A DNA stretch of 64,000 nucleotides from Himantopus leucocephalus (Eukaryota > Chordata > Aves > Charadriiformes > Recurvirostridae). Shown piece by piece: positions 1 to 12,000 of this stretch; within the stretch, counting starts at the first letter, position 1, and the number at the start of each line of letters is the position of its first letter. The position numbers were made by a program, and so were the translations under genes. Location: NCBI GenBank assembly GCA_003993805.1, contig RSEF01000004.1, positions 23,872,930 to 23,936,929 of the forward strand, in the 5' to 3' direction. The notes under the pieces are model-generated. The model was given only the letters and a program-made list of their open reading frames with translations, was not told the origin of the DNA and did no database searches.

Positions 1-2894
1 TAACTTCTCTCACAGAGCAGTAATTCAGGAATAACTTGACTGATATGGGTCTCACCAACAAAGAATTCATGTTAGTAAGATAAGAAAATGACTGCAATAC
101 CAGATCTATCCAAATTGTCCTCCTTGCCTTTAATAGGCTGTGTAAGGTATGCCATACAAAATTCCACCCAGAATCCTTATGTGATTATCTGTACAGAACC
201 AGTGACACTTTAGAAGTTTTATTCTAACCTAAGCATGACTTCAAATGCATTTCTTTCTGACAAACATCGAATAGATTTAATTATAACAGTGAGAAATATA
301 TAAGACTTGTAAGAAGGCGGTGTCAGTAAAGGTTTCAGTCACCACACACACTAGGTATTTTTCTGTGCTTTCTGCCAGAATAGTTCAATGCTTTGTAATG
401 TAATTTGGCTTTCAGTTTAAAACCAAACAAAAAGATTGCTTGTAATTCTCTTCAAAACCCATGTAAATACTGCTTTGCCCTTCTGCTGTGCCTTCCAGAT
501 CAAAAGCATCTGCAAATATTTTATAAGTATTGTTCCAGCCCCCTTGGAGGCTAGCTAATTAAATTGCACGGCTTTGGAGACATATGTGGAAACAAACTCC
601 AAGGTTAAATAATGTGCCAGAGAAAAGGGCAAAAGTCTGCTTCTTAGTTATGAACAGAAGCTAAACCATGCAGCTACTAGCCATCCATTTTAAGTTACGT
701 GACTGCTTCTCTTCTTCTTTTGATTAGAGCTATTTCTTTGACCAGAGACACATGATAGTACAGTGAAACCTGATGAATATTTATTTTCCTCTCTGTGCCT
801 CGTTTAGAAATGTTGGTTCCTGTGTGCCTAGTTTAGCACACTTTTCTGGTGTGACCCCTTGGTGGAATGATTTTGACACTCACTGTCCTGACTGTTCCCT
901 GCATGCAGTCCCTAATGGTGGCTTCGGAAGAAAAAGCAGCCTTGTGCTTTTAGAAAACGTGATCTCCAAACTGAGTCCCTGCAAATGGATTGATTCATAA
1001 TTGAGGCAATTCCAATTTTACACCAGCTTTACAAGTTTGGTGTCTTGCAGGAAGGTGCTTCACATTTACAAAGGAATGGATTTACTGCAGCAAACTCCTT
1101 TCTTCGACAAGCACGCAGGAATGCCGGTGTCAAACTAGTGGATCTCTGCTAGCAGGGAGCAGCCTTCCCAGGCACCATGCTGGGGAGCTCCAGCCAAAGT
1201 CCTGCACCACTGGTGACATTAAATGGAAGAGGTCTCTCGCGTTTCCTATTGCAGCGAGGCTTAGATGGCTTTTGGCTTGTGCTAGACCACTCACAGCCCC
1301 TGACAGAGCAACAGCCACAGCTTTCATGGCTGGATCTGGCAGGACTTATGCTAGCAGTGACCCAGCCAGGACACTGGTAACAAAAATTTTCTTTGCCAGT
1401 TTTGCTCCACAAGGAGGGAAGCAGATTCATCCTGCTCCGAGATAGCAACCCAGTATTTTTTGTGGCAACCAGAGCTATTCTAAGCACAGAAGCCGTCAGA
1501 ATACAAATATTTAGATGAGGCATCACAAGAAATATAATGTGAAAGAATCCTACTGTTTCTGATTAACGCAAAATTCGTCACCATCCAAGCTCTAGCGTGG
1601 GGTCGGGCACCAGTTTGTCATTGTATTAATCATTTTTACGTCTCAGCTCCAGTCACAGAAAAAAAGGAGTTAAATAACTCAGTTTACAACTACTAAAAAT
1701 AAACTTGCAGACTTGCTGGATTCCTCCACATTAAAATGTAAACAACTGTCAGCTCTTCTGGAAAAGCTAGTTTTGCCCTGCCTGTGACTTCCCCAGGAGA
1801 ATTTCTGGTTTTTTAAAAAGTTTTATGCTGAAGATCTGTTTCCATAATTGGGACTGGCCAGTTTTCTCTCAGAGAAATGAAAACTAAACTCTTTCCAATG
1901 AAAACAATTGCTACTAGAACCACAGCACACAGACCATGTAGAGAATGGTGTGAGCCGCTTCAGCAAGGACTGCAGCCAATCATTTTCAAATTTGGGTGCC
2001 TCAGGAGAGGCAGCTGAATCCATATTTAGACACCTAGATTAGAAGTGCTTGGTCTGGCATCACGGCCAGCACCCACAGATCCTATGGGTGTCTTCCACTG
2101 TCCATCAAATCCAGGGTATTTGAAAGTAAATCTATTCTTTTAGGGGCCTAAATTAAGAAACATTTTGGGGATTAAAAAAAAATAAATCTCAGGCCAAAAT
2201 TTTAAACAATTTGTTCAAAATGTTTTTCTTATGTTGTTACCTGCTTTCTAAAACTACATCAGGCCTGGACCTAGTGTATTAAAGCATGTGCTCATTGCTT
2301 TAGAGCACCACATGGCGCTACCTGAGATTGCTTGGTGCAGAAATAGAAGTCCTGGGGTAAGAAAAAGGATAAAATGTAATTGATATACTGCAAGTTGATT
2401 GATGTGCGGTGCTTTGCTTTGGGTTGGGGATTTTTTGCGTGCAAATACTTGGACTATTTTATCAAAGCATGCCCAAATCACTGTGTAATAATACAACAGT
2501 TAGCCAGTCACCATTCATCTGACTAGCATATACTTCCCTACTATTTACATTGGTTTGAAGGATCTCTTTTTTTAGTGATCCTTATGTGCATGGTTTAGAT
2601 AGCAGAACTTGCACCTGTCAGTCAGGGGTTATCTTACAGAATGTTCACGGATCACCTATGCTTTTTTGGATCTGGGAAGTAACGGGTTACAATGTACTAC
2701 ACCAACTTTGGTAAATGGATAGGAAGCATGAAAGAATAGTCATAAGAAGCCAAAGTAAAAGGAGAAATAGTGTTTTTCTTCTCTTGCTTTAAGGAGAGGA
2801 AAACAGCAACAGACCAGATACAAGAATAGAATAAGCAATACCGACCATCCTCATATCAGTGTAGCGTCACCCAAGATTACTGTCAGTTCTGTGA
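1..2894. other. Single-copy AT-rich sequence, no gene recognised
   Basis: I see no gene, RNA or repeat family I can name here. Open frames are short (80 codons or fewer, apart from one minus-strand frame of 125 codons at 1149-1526) and overlap each other on both strands, as expected by chance. The 1080-1400 part is a little richer in G+C than its flanks. It shows none of the splice-site and frame agreement that would make an exon call reasonable. Confidence 0.6.
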
Positions 2895-3150
2895 AAGCCT
2901 TCCAAGGGTAGGGTCTCCAGGGAATCTCTTCTAGTGCTTCCCTACCATTAGAAATTTATTCCTGCTATTAACTAGTTTGCAGTCTGAAGCCTATTCCTTT
3001 TTGTCTAGGAGACAAATAGAATAGTTCCTTGCCTCTATGCAACAGCCTTTCAGGTACTCAAAAACTTAATGTCCTCCCTTGGTGATCTCCTTTTTATTTA
3101 AAACATCATGACTTCAATCTTTTTTCTGTAAATCATTGTCTCCTAACCTC
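2895..3150 (-). mobile_element. Ancient CR1 LINE fragment, 3' part, antisense
   Basis: Read on the minus strand, this matches the C-terminal and 3' untranslated part of old amniote CR1. It has the block for the late growth-of-stem part of ORF2 (a 'gaaaggctgttgcatagagg'-like run near 3020-3050), then the 'aagcactagaagagattccc' block near 2925-2945, then the 'ccttggaagg' block next to 2900. These occur in the order and spacing of the family. Reading frames are broken, so the copy is old and dead. The match is from memory of consensus CR1; the subfamily is not assigned. Edges are uncertain by about 30 bases. Confidence 0.75.
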
Positions 3151-3175
3151 TGATCTTTCTCTTTGCTCTCACGTG

Positions 3176-3208
3176 AGGACTTTTCAATGAAAATGAAGGA
3201 CTTTTCAA
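3176..3208. repeat. Short tandem duplication, 21-bp period
   Basis: The 12-mer aggacttttcaa occurs at 3176-3187 and again at 3197-3208, a 21-base offset. It lies between two old CR1 pieces and is probably a local replication-slippage duplication. Confidence 0.6.
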
Positions 3209-3219
3209 GTGCACATCTC

Positions 3220-3450
3220 TACTAAATCTGGACACAAAACTGCCCAACTCTGTGACAAGGGGCTTCGTAACTTAAGTAAACGCTGTTTGAAGAACCACTT
3301 TTTTTTTGTTTTGAATCTGCCACTAGCTAGTTTAATTTGATGTCCCCTCATTCAAGCATTAGAAAAGATAGTGAACAACTTTTGATGCTTTCTGTAACAT
3401 GCTCCTTTCTGCATACTGGCATGTCAGTTGCCTTTTTTCCAGGCAGGGTA
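3220..3450 (-). mobile_element. Second ancient CR1 3' fragment, antisense
   Basis: On the minus strand this carries the old-CR1 signature of a block near 'gggacatcaaattaaactag' (3325-3345), followed by a purine-rich 'ttcaaaacaaa' stretch and then 'gttcttcaaacagcg' (about 3285-3300). This is a different CR1 lineage from the 2895-3150 piece. It corresponds to the same part of ORF2 and the 3' region in lineages abundant in turtles and crocodilians. No frame is intact. It may be a separate insertion beside the first one. Confidence 0.7.
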
Positions 3451-3569
3451 GCACTGATCTAGTTAATTGCTCATCATGCTGAAGCTGTTCTAAAACTTAG
3501 ACCTTTCTGTGTACTTTTGTGTTGTTCCCTGGATCCCTTTTAAAAAAGGCATCTTGCCCTACCCATTGC

Positions 3570-4275
3570 CACTTTATACTGAGGTGGCTTTAAGTGAGAA
3601 GTTACATACTTTGGCTAGTCGTTCAGCCATTTCATGTTTGCATTCCTTTAGAACTTGGGCAGATGCCATCCAGTCCTGGTGGTTTGAGTATTCTGTCAAC
3701 TTGTTCTATAATCTGTTCCACTGACGCTTCAGTTTGTGACAGATTCTCTAACACCTCCTCCAAAAAGAAGGTTTTCAGCGTGGAAACTTCCCTAAGTTTG
3801 TCCATGGCAAATGCTTTTATGCCTTGCTTATCTATTGGCTGTCATGCTTCTCTGGCAAGCTTTCTGCTCCTGATGTGTTCGAAAAGAATTTATTATTACT
3901 TTTTATGTCTTTGCAAGTTTTTTCTCAAAATCTACTTTGGCATACTTTTCACATTTAACCTGCCAAGACTTGGGGCCTTGTCTGATACTCTCAATTGGAC
4001 AGGACTTCAACTTAATGAAGGCAGCCTTCTTGTTCTGCATAACTTCCCTTTACCTTCAGTTTAGCTATCCTAATTTTATTCTTTTAGGGTATGTGGCATG
4101 CATATATCTGATAAGAGCTTCCAATATGGTGTCTTCAAATAGCCTCTATGTCACCTGCAAAAATTTCATACTTTGGACCACTCCTTTTACTAAAAGTTAG
4201 AAGAATGCTTTTGATTTAATCCCCACTGGGTCCATCATCTCCAGTGGTGGTTTCTTACATGTTTGATGTTTTTCT
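3570..4275 (-). mobile_element. Ancient CR1 LINE ORF2 segment, antisense
   Basis: This is the clearest of the old copies. On the minus strand it corresponds to the ORF2 stretch between the endonuclease and the reverse transcriptase. Anchors in plus-strand reading are 'ccatccagtcctggtggttt' (3668-3687), a 'gaacatctgttcca'-type block at 3705-3722, 'tttctgctcctgatgtgttc' (3861-3880), and the block around 4120-4200 that ends near 'tttactaaaagtt'. The order and spacing follow the consensus for about 700 bases. The open frame at 3594-4064 on the plus strand is antisense to the element and is not a gene. The ancestral enzyme nicks DNA and reverse-transcribes its own RNA; this copy is far too decayed to do so. 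Confidence 0.82.
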
Positions 4276-5261
4276 TCCATTCTTCTTCTCCCCCCCGCCT
4301 TCCCCCTAAAAAAAGCCTCCTGTAACATTTTTGATCTTAAGTATTAGCAGCTGGTTTCCACTTTGGTTTATATGAATTCTTTATTCCCTTCTTGTACAGG
4401 CTCCCTTTGTTTCTAAAGTTGTTTGATTTTTTTTTTCCCAGTTCCCAGGAAATCTGACCCTACTTCATTTTCTCAACCACGCATTGTAGCTTTTCTTTTC
4501 TGCCTCCATTTGGCCCTCAGCATAGCAGGAAGATTTCAGAGACTGTGACACTGAACATCCTGGTTTGCATGATTCAACTTAACAACATTAACTTTTGCTG
4601 CAGAACCTCTCTCCTACCCCACTTTAGGTTTGAAAGTGCAAAGAGGTTAAATTTTCCACTTTACATACAGTCTTACTCACCTGCATGCCATATCGGGATA
4701 TATGTGGTGAGGGGATTGCAGAAATGTGCTTGCAGGCTCCTTCACTTCTTTTTATTTCCTGAACAGAATTCAATTAAAAAAAGTTGCGTCTGCCCAAAAG
4801 AATTAGCTAAGGAATCCATCTCTGCTCTTTAACATAGGAGTGCATTTTATGGATTACACTATTTCTGTATATTTGTGCTGGAATCAGGTTTTAAATCTAA
4901 GATAAATGAATTGAGAGATAATAGTACAGTAGCACTCATATAGGGGATTCATCAATGCAAAAAGTCTATTGAAACAAAAATTGTTCTTACAGCAGAAGAC
5001 TTAATTATATCTCATACTGCACAATATTATTGTTGGGCTTTCAATGCCCTTAGTAAACATTTCAATTTAAATTCATTTTCAGTGATTACATCTATTTTTA
5101 TTTTAGTTTGGAATTAGAAGAAAAGTCATTACAAATTATTTTTGTGTTGTATTTGTCAATAGTGCTTGTTACATGGATGTAGTTCAAATTATTGTTTGAG
5201 AAACAATAAAGCTTCTTTTTTGTGAAAGTATTTATTTTTCTTCTGTTTAGTACTCACTACT
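4276..5261. other. Unique sequence, nothing recognised
   Basis: Pyrimidine-rich at 4276-4520 (including a run of seven C near 4291 and a T run near 4428), then AT-rich. The first part could be a further decayed extension of the CR1 at 3570-4275, but I cannot align it with confidence. No gene or RNA is visible. Confidence 0.5.
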
Positions 5262-6166
5262 TTAGAATCATAGTACCTTTTAGGTTGAAAAAGACCTTTA
5301 AGATGATTGAATCCAACTGTTAACCTAGTACTGCCAAGTCCACCACTACACCATGTCCCTAAGTGCCACATCTACATGCCTTTTAAATACCTCCAGGGAT
5401 GGTGACTCCACCAGTTCCCTGGGCAGCCTGTTCCAGTGCTTAACAACCCTTTCTGTGAAGAACTTTTTCCTAATATCCAATCTAAACCTCCCCGGTGCAA
5501 CTTGAAGCCATTTCCTCCTGTCCTATTGCCTGTCACTTGGGAGAAGAGACCAACCCCCACCTCGCTACAACCTCATTTCAGGGAGCTGTAGAGAGTGATA
5601 AGGTCTCGCTTCAGTCTCCTTTTCTCCAGGCTAAACAACCCCAGTTCCCTCAGCCGCTCCTCATAAGACTTGTTCTCTGAACCCCTCACCAGCTTTGTTG
5701 CCCTTCTCTAGACATGGTCCAGCACTTCAATGTCCCTCCTTTAGTGAGGGGCCCAAAACTGAACACAGTATTCAAGATGTGGCCTCACCAGTGCCGAGTA
5801 GAGGGGGACAATCACTTCCCTAGTCCCGCTCATCACACTAATTCCTGATACAGGCCAGGATGCTATTGGCCTTCTTGGCCACCTGGGCACACTGCCGGCT
5901 CATATTCAGCCAGCTGTCGACCAACACCCCCAGGTCCTTTTCCACCAGGAAGCTTTCCAGCCACTCTTCCTCAAGCCTTTAGCACTGCATGGGGTGGTTG
6001 TTACCCAAGTGCAGGACCTGGCACTTGGCCTTGTTGAACCATTGGCCCTGGCCTATCCATCCAGCCTGCCCAGATGCCTCTGTAGACCCTTCCTACCTTC
6101 AAGCAGATCAACACTCCCACCCAACTTGGTGTTGTCTACAAACTTGCTGCAGGTGCACACAAGCAT
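5262..6166 (-). mobile_element. Avian CR1 LINE, 5'-truncated, antisense
   Basis: The 3' end lies at the left, with the CR1 octamer remnant 'agaatcatag' at 5264-5273. The element then reads leftward-to-5' through the 3' UTR and the last third of ORF2. Minus-strand translation at 6131-6142 gives FVDN followed by TKLGG, where active CR1 has FADD TKLGG, the catalytic Asp pair of the reverse transcriptase. The second Asp is replaced by Asn. Downstream is 'SVDLLEGRKGLQRHLGRLDG', matching the CR1 block after the catalytic motif. The copy stops abruptly near 6166, the usual CR1 5' truncation from incomplete reverse transcription. About 0.9 kb of a normal 4.5 kb element is present. It closely resembles the CR1 class found across neoavian genomes; I do not assign the exact subfamily. 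Confidence 0.95.
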
Positions 6167-9100
6167 ATGTTTTTTTAGTCTAAAATAATAGATTAATTGC
6201 AATGTGTAACAGTAGAGCAATGTACTGGGGATGGGTATTCCAGAAATCTCCAACAATTTTGCTTTATTATGCTATCAGTGTTTATTCCTGGAAATGTTTT
6301 TCATTCAGAGCTTCTATTTTGTATAAATTTCATGCTCTTTCACATTTTCAGTGAGTTTGTGATCTTTATGGATCACAGGCTTCAGGGAAAAATAAAAGAA
6401 AACCCAAGAAAATAGTTGTATCTAAATAAGGAGAAAAGCCACACAGAGAGTCACTAAACAATTACACATGTTCCGTCAAAATTCTCCTACTAAGCCATGG
6501 AATAAAGCCCCTTAGACACATCTTAAATGATTACAATTCTTAGATATGCTTTGGTTCAGCTCGTCATTGAAAAACTAATTTCCTAAAGATGAAAAGCTGT
6601 TGAATTTCCAAATTTGTATTGGAAATCCCCTTTGATGGTTTTATTAATATGCAGCTCTATATTTGGCTCCAAAATAAACAGTTGGATCAACTCTTCTTTT
6701 CTAGAGAGCATGAACAGGAGCAGAGAGCAGGGAAAATTCCTTGAAGATTTCTTTGTTATGTTTCTTCTGGGTTCTCCAAGGAGTGGGACAAAGCTTTGAT
6801 ATGGTGAAACTAGGCACAGCATATGCACCCCCAAACTCACAGATCCTGGTAAACTTCAAAAGATAGTGTCATATTCACACCAGTCATACAGCATCACACC
6901 ATTTCAAGTGCTGTTTCCTAGTGTCATGGCTGTGACAGAAACGTACACCAGAGGCACCTCCCAGTTCCTGTTGTTCATGGGAATTCATCAAAAGAAGGGG
7001 TCAGTGGGAAAGAAAATACAGTCATTTTTCCCTGTCTAGAAGACATTTCATATTCTGCTCCTTTGTCCATTACAAAAGGTTATGCTAGTACCCCCTGAAT
7101 GCCAATAAAAAGTCCAGCATTAAATTGAAGATATATATAAGTGTGGTTTTTTAGAAGAAGCATCTTCCAAGTAAGTAGACAAGGTAATGTTATGATTATA
7201 GATCAGTGTGTCAGCTCCAGTGAAAATCAGCATCTGTTATCACGAGCAGCAGATTCACCTAAACATAATTTAATCAAGAGTTGGAAAACTCTTTCTGGCA
7301 ACAGCAAACACTCATTAAGGTGCATCAGCCTTCTCTTGTCAATTAGACTTTATTCAGTATAGTACACTGGATGCAGGCAGCAACCATAAACAACCATCTG
7401 TGCTTTTAAATGAGGTTTTCCAGGTTCAGATCCTCATCACCACAAATAATTGTACTCACCCCAGGAATCAGCTGGAAAGTCAGCTGAATACATTTGAGAG
7501 AATATGTCTATATCTGGCATAAGCTCCAGGATTGCAGCTCCACCTGCTTGTACTTTCCGTCAGTTCAGGTTCTTTGCCTTCGCAAAAGAACAGTTGACCT
7601 CAATACTTTGTAAGTATTTTTAATGAGCAGTAGTTCCCTTAAAATGTTCATGAAAAAATATTTCCAGTTACTCCATTACCTTTGATATGCTGCATATATT
7701 ATGATTTCCTTGTTTCCTGCAAGGTGCCATTGTTTGATAGAGGAGAATCATCAAGGCTTTTTTGTTTGAAAAATAATGATTTTGTGAACCATTTTTCAAT
7801 TTGAGGTTTCTTTTGTGCAACTGCCACAGACGATCTTGAATTTGTCATTTTTTTAAAATTCAAAATGAAATTCAAAATTCTAATGTGTCAAGCTTTTGAA
7901 ACTCAGAAAAAAAAAAAAAATCAAGACAATCTTAACAGAAACCATTGAGACTAATTGAGAGCAGGCCAGAGGGCACAATAAGTCTCTAGCTGGCTGGACG
8001 TCTCTGCGAAGAGAAAAGGGAAAGGTAGTTTGTCTCTCTGAAATTTACTGCCAGAACAGACCTACTAGACATAAGAACAGAAGTTAGAGATTTTGGCAGG
8101 TTGCTCTGAACCACTTTGTTATGCTACTATAGTTGAGAACAGTGCTATAATTTCTGCAAAGCAGGCTGCTTCTGCCACTCTACTTGAGATTTTCCACCCA
8201 AACATGACAAAGATAATAGGAGTAAAGTAGGGTAATTATTCAGGTAGGTAACTTAGTAATACGGTAGTATAGGCCACAGAAAACATGAAAAAAATATGTA
8301 ACATTGGAACTAATCAGGTCAGAAGTTCGTAATGAAAAGCCATTGCTGGGCAAAGAATGGCTAGCTCATTTAGGATAATGCAGTTATTAACAAGGAACAC
8401 ACTGACCAGGCTCCAGTGAAAATTAACTCTGAAAAAGAATAAAATACTCTCAAACCATCAGTCTACCCAACTTCTCAGTGATACTACAGTTTTCCCCTCA
8501 GTTCTTGGAATGCAACTGCTTCTGGCATTAGAAACAATAGTAAAGTGAAATGGCTTCCACCTGAACCACGAATGCTTGGCTTGTATGAAGCAGGTAAGCC
8601 GACAATGCAGACACAGATGCATTTGCTTTGTTTCATTTCAAACCTACCTGAACACTATCAGTTTGACATGATGTGGCAACTGTGCTTTTTAAGTCCAAAA
8701 GGCTGAAGCATGCAGTTGGTGCAGAACGTTTTCCTTGGTAGTGAAACCGGTGTAGAATATAGTACCACTGGAAGGGCCCGAGCCTCACGTCACAGTCTAT
8801 TACACTCTCTCCCCGGGAAGGTTCTGAACATGGGAACTTACAATGAAATTTAATTGTAACGAGACAGAGAAGAATCTGTATTTCTACTTCAAAATGCCCT
8901 TCAATTATTTTAAACAATCTATTGACCTGTGCCTGCTTGTCTTCTATTTATTCCCAAATGTAGAGATTAGGTAACAGATCGCATTGCCATATGAAACTGA
9001 AAATGCAAATAGGCCGCATTTTTTAACACTTTTGTATGAAAGTTCTACAAAATGAGAGTGTGAATTGTGATTTATGTTTGTATTGAAGCTAAGTGGGATC

Positions 9101-11489
9101 CTGCTTTGGGAAGAGTAAAGAATAGTTCCTCTAAAACCTGCAAAATTTACATAAATGTTAAAATGATGTGATAATATAATTAGGTGATATTTTAAATTAT
9201 TCTGCACAAACACTCTCACTTTGTATCTAGATATAAGGTGTGCTCATTTTGGCTCATTCGATGGCACCTCAAATATTAACAGAATTTCAGGTACTTAATT
9301 TGAGTAACACAAGGACTGCAGTTAATGAAGCTATATATTTCTACTATATAATCCGATAGAAAAATGTCTATATGCAAGGCAAACCCCATAAAACTTCATT
9401 ATTATCTTAGGACATAAATGAGGCACATTTAAATTTAAAGCAGAATGTAACTTCCCCACCTTCCCCACTTCCAGTAAAAGTTTGTGGAATACATTTTTAT
9501 ATTTTTTTTAATACGCAAGTATAATATCAACTTAATGGTCTTTGTTATGTGTTCAGAAAACATACAAAATATAGGCTACCATTAAGTTTTTATCTATCTG
9601 AAATTAATCCTGTGAAGGACAATCAGAAATGAAAAAAAAAGATACTTATTTTTATGTTAATCATCAAGTAGTCTGTATCACTGTGGACATTTGTATGTGT
9701 TCACGATTTTGACAGATGTGATGGCAGTATTTGTGCTGGACACATAGTGTGTGTATCGTCTACAAGTCTTTTCCTTTGAGGATTTTTTTTTTTCTTTTAG
9801 ACCAACAATTCATTGGGATGAGCGTACCATAAGGAGACCAAACAGAGGATAATTAGAGTATTACGGCAATTCAGTATACACAGCGGGATCGACCACAATC
9901 GTAAGCAAGTCTTTGCTTTGGGGAAGTGAACAGTAGCCCTCATTGGAAATTCAGCCTGTGGTACAGTTATTAGGGGCCTCAAGACAAACTGATGAGCAAG
10001 GAAAGTATGAGTTCTCCATTAATATGGCAAATATAGAAGACTTATACACAGTTAAAAGATGAGCTTGTTTTGAGACCAAATGATCTTTCCTAAAAAGCTG
10101 AAAAGCAAGTTACTTCTTGTTGTATGACTTTGAATAACCTCTGTCCCTTAAATGAAAGCAAAATACATATTCTGAAATGACATTCCATTTTCCTTCTTAC
10201 GGTTACTTGTACCTGAAAAGTCACTGTGTATTTAACCTTCCTAATAACACTATATGTAGGAGTTTATATTTGACTTAAAAAAATTCTCCTCCTCTACTAC
10301 CCACACAAAATGAGTTACTGATGATCATTTTAGTCTTTAGATAATGTTTAGAAAAGTAAGGAGAAAAAGGTTTCATAATGGATTAACCTTCACATCTATT
10401 CTGAAGTAGGAGTACTGTGGAAATGAATAATTGGCAGTTCCTGGCTCTTTCAGATTCACAAAACCTCCCCACATTTCATAGCTTCAAAAATCTCTGCTTA
10501 TTTCATATAAACTAATACTTACATTTCTTCCAACAAAGTCCATTTGCCAATAAGGTAGGGAAGTAAAATCAAAGTATAGCTATATTTATTTGCATCTGTA
10601 TGCCAGGAAGATTAATGTGTCTGAAATAGGACATTGTTCTGAGAACCATACAGAACCAAGAAACTAAAATGAAAGGGAGACAGACCTCAGAGAACACAAG
10701 AAATATGTAGAACACTTTTACATTCCACTTGACACTAGTCCTCTAAAGCTGAAAGCACGCACCTACATTTTACGTAAGACACTGTTTCAGTTGCCAGTAT
10801 TGGTTTAAAATAAAAACGATACAGACTTATTTGCAGGAGTTGATTTTTCAGTTAGTTCCATCAAGACACAGTTAACCCGTGTGCTTGGTGTTATCCATAT
10901 TAGCGAGTACCTGGGAGCAGAAGTTCTTTGCTCTTAACAGAGGTAAGAATTAGGCTTCTACTTTTCACTGAGTTTGACCACACTGAGATTTTTCTGAGTT
11001 TCCAAATAAGCAAAAAACTGATTTGCCTTTCCAGTCATGCCAAAAAGGGAATAGACCCACTTCCCCTTGCTGCTTTAAACACACATAGGAGATATATTTG
11101 TATTTTGAAGCATGCATGGAAAGGAGAGCACAGAATTTGAAGAGGTCCTTTGGCATATCAATAAATCTCATCTAACCAACATAGTCCGTTTGTCCCTTCA
11201 TTCCCATTCAGTGAAAAAAGCCAGAGTGATCTTCACAGCTGCTACTTTTTGAGACAAGCAGCATCTGATAGATACACATCCATCAATATATCCTGCAAAC
11301 TTTTAAATGTTCTGAAGTGTTGTAAAGGAATAAAACTCACAGTAATAAATATATCATACCATATTTGGAGATGAAGTCTGTGAATATACACTGTTATTTA
11401 GAGGAATAGAGGAATCCTGAAAACACTTTTCTACTGTTGCTTTTCTTTCCTACATTTTTAAAATTAGTACACAGGCTGCAAGTAGAATT
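6167..11489. other. Unique AT-rich stretch with one weak exon candidate
   Basis: No named repeat is seen apart from simple runs, such as 14 A at 7907-7920. The only coding-like spot is on the minus strand at about 8648-8823. An open frame there reads through 'GESVIDCDVRLGPFQWYYIL' and ends at a consensus splice donor (CAG then GTAGGT, at 8648/8647), with pyrimidine-rich sequence and AG dinucleotides upstream (8824-8825 or 8837-8838). I do not recognise the protein and treat it as a candidate only. The rest shows no gene, RNA or regulatory element I can support. Confidence 0.45.
7907..7920. repeat. Poly(A) run of 14
   Basis: Fourteen consecutive A. No retrotransposon body is recognisable upstream, so this is a simple homopolymer, not an obvious SINE tail. 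Confidence 0.9.
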
Positions 11490-11553
11490 AGCTTTTTTCT
11501 CTTTTTTTTGCATCCATCTTGGGTTACCATTGGGTAACCCAAGGAAAAAAGCT
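11490..11553. repeat. Nested inverted repeat (hairpin-forming)
   Basis: An inner perfect hairpin has arms CTTGGGTTACC (11518-11528) and GGTAACCCAAG (11533-11543), with a 4-base loop. Outside it is a second perfect pair, AGCTTTTTTC (11490-11499) and GAAAAAAGCT (11544-11553). An 18-base unpaired segment is left on the left side only. I recognise no transposon with these ends. It could be the relic of a small inverted-repeat element, or chance plus slippage. Confidence 0.85.
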
Positions 11554-11859
11554 CTCTTTTTCCATCATCTGCAAAGGAGAAAGGCATAAAAAGGCTAGAC
11601 AGCAATAATTTTGAGAAAAAGATTCAGATATTTGCTAGATAATTCTAACAAATAAATAGTTATTTCAGACAGAAAAATGCAAGTCTTTGAAGTTTCCTAT
11701 TGCATGCAGCCTCACATAAATAAACACAAAATCTGAAACACCTCAGAAATTTCATTTTAAAACAGCAGAAAATTTTGAGCAATAATGCCTCTACTGCTGC
11801 TTCTTTGGCTCAGCAATGAATTATATTACAGGCAATGATTTCAAGTACCCTGAATGACA

Positions 11860-12000
11860 GATACTAACTGTGATCTTGAGCAAGTCACATTTTCTTTATG
11901 CCCCAGTTCCTTCTCCGCAATAATGGGATAGCAACACTTCTCTCACAGAGAGGTCATCAAGAAAAAGACATTAAGAACTGTGAATGATTGCCAGATAGAC
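11860..12000 (+). mobile_element. MIR-type SINE fragment
   Basis: The stretch follows the MIR 3' half: 'ctgtgatcttgagcaagtca' (11869-11888), then a 'gccccagttccttctccgca' block (11901-11920), an 'aataatgggatagcaacact' block (11919-11938), then 'ctctcacagagaggtcatca' (11941-11960) and 'attaagaactgtgaatg' near 11970-11987. The order and spacing match MIR. MIR is an ancient tRNA-derived SINE mobilised by L2-type LINEs; it is common in mammals but scarce in birds. The tRNA-like head is not recognisable, so the copy is 5'-truncated or decayed. Confidence 0.75.

Noticed and set aside
1177..1380. 67-codon plus-strand frame in a slightly GC-rich section
   Set aside because: Open frames exist on both strands here and no splice sites or domain support coding.
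3594..4064. 156-codon plus-strand open frame, the longest in the window
   Set aside because: It runs antisense through an ancient CR1 ORF2 segment, and its peptide has no domain.
7421..7450. tRNA B-box-like run (GGTTCAGATCC)
   Set aside because: No A box, no acceptor stem or anticodon arm around it, so not a tRNA or a tRNA-derived SINE.
10115..10165. Possible second MIR fragment
   Set aside because: Only a short 'atgactttgaataacctctg' similarity without the following MIR blocks.
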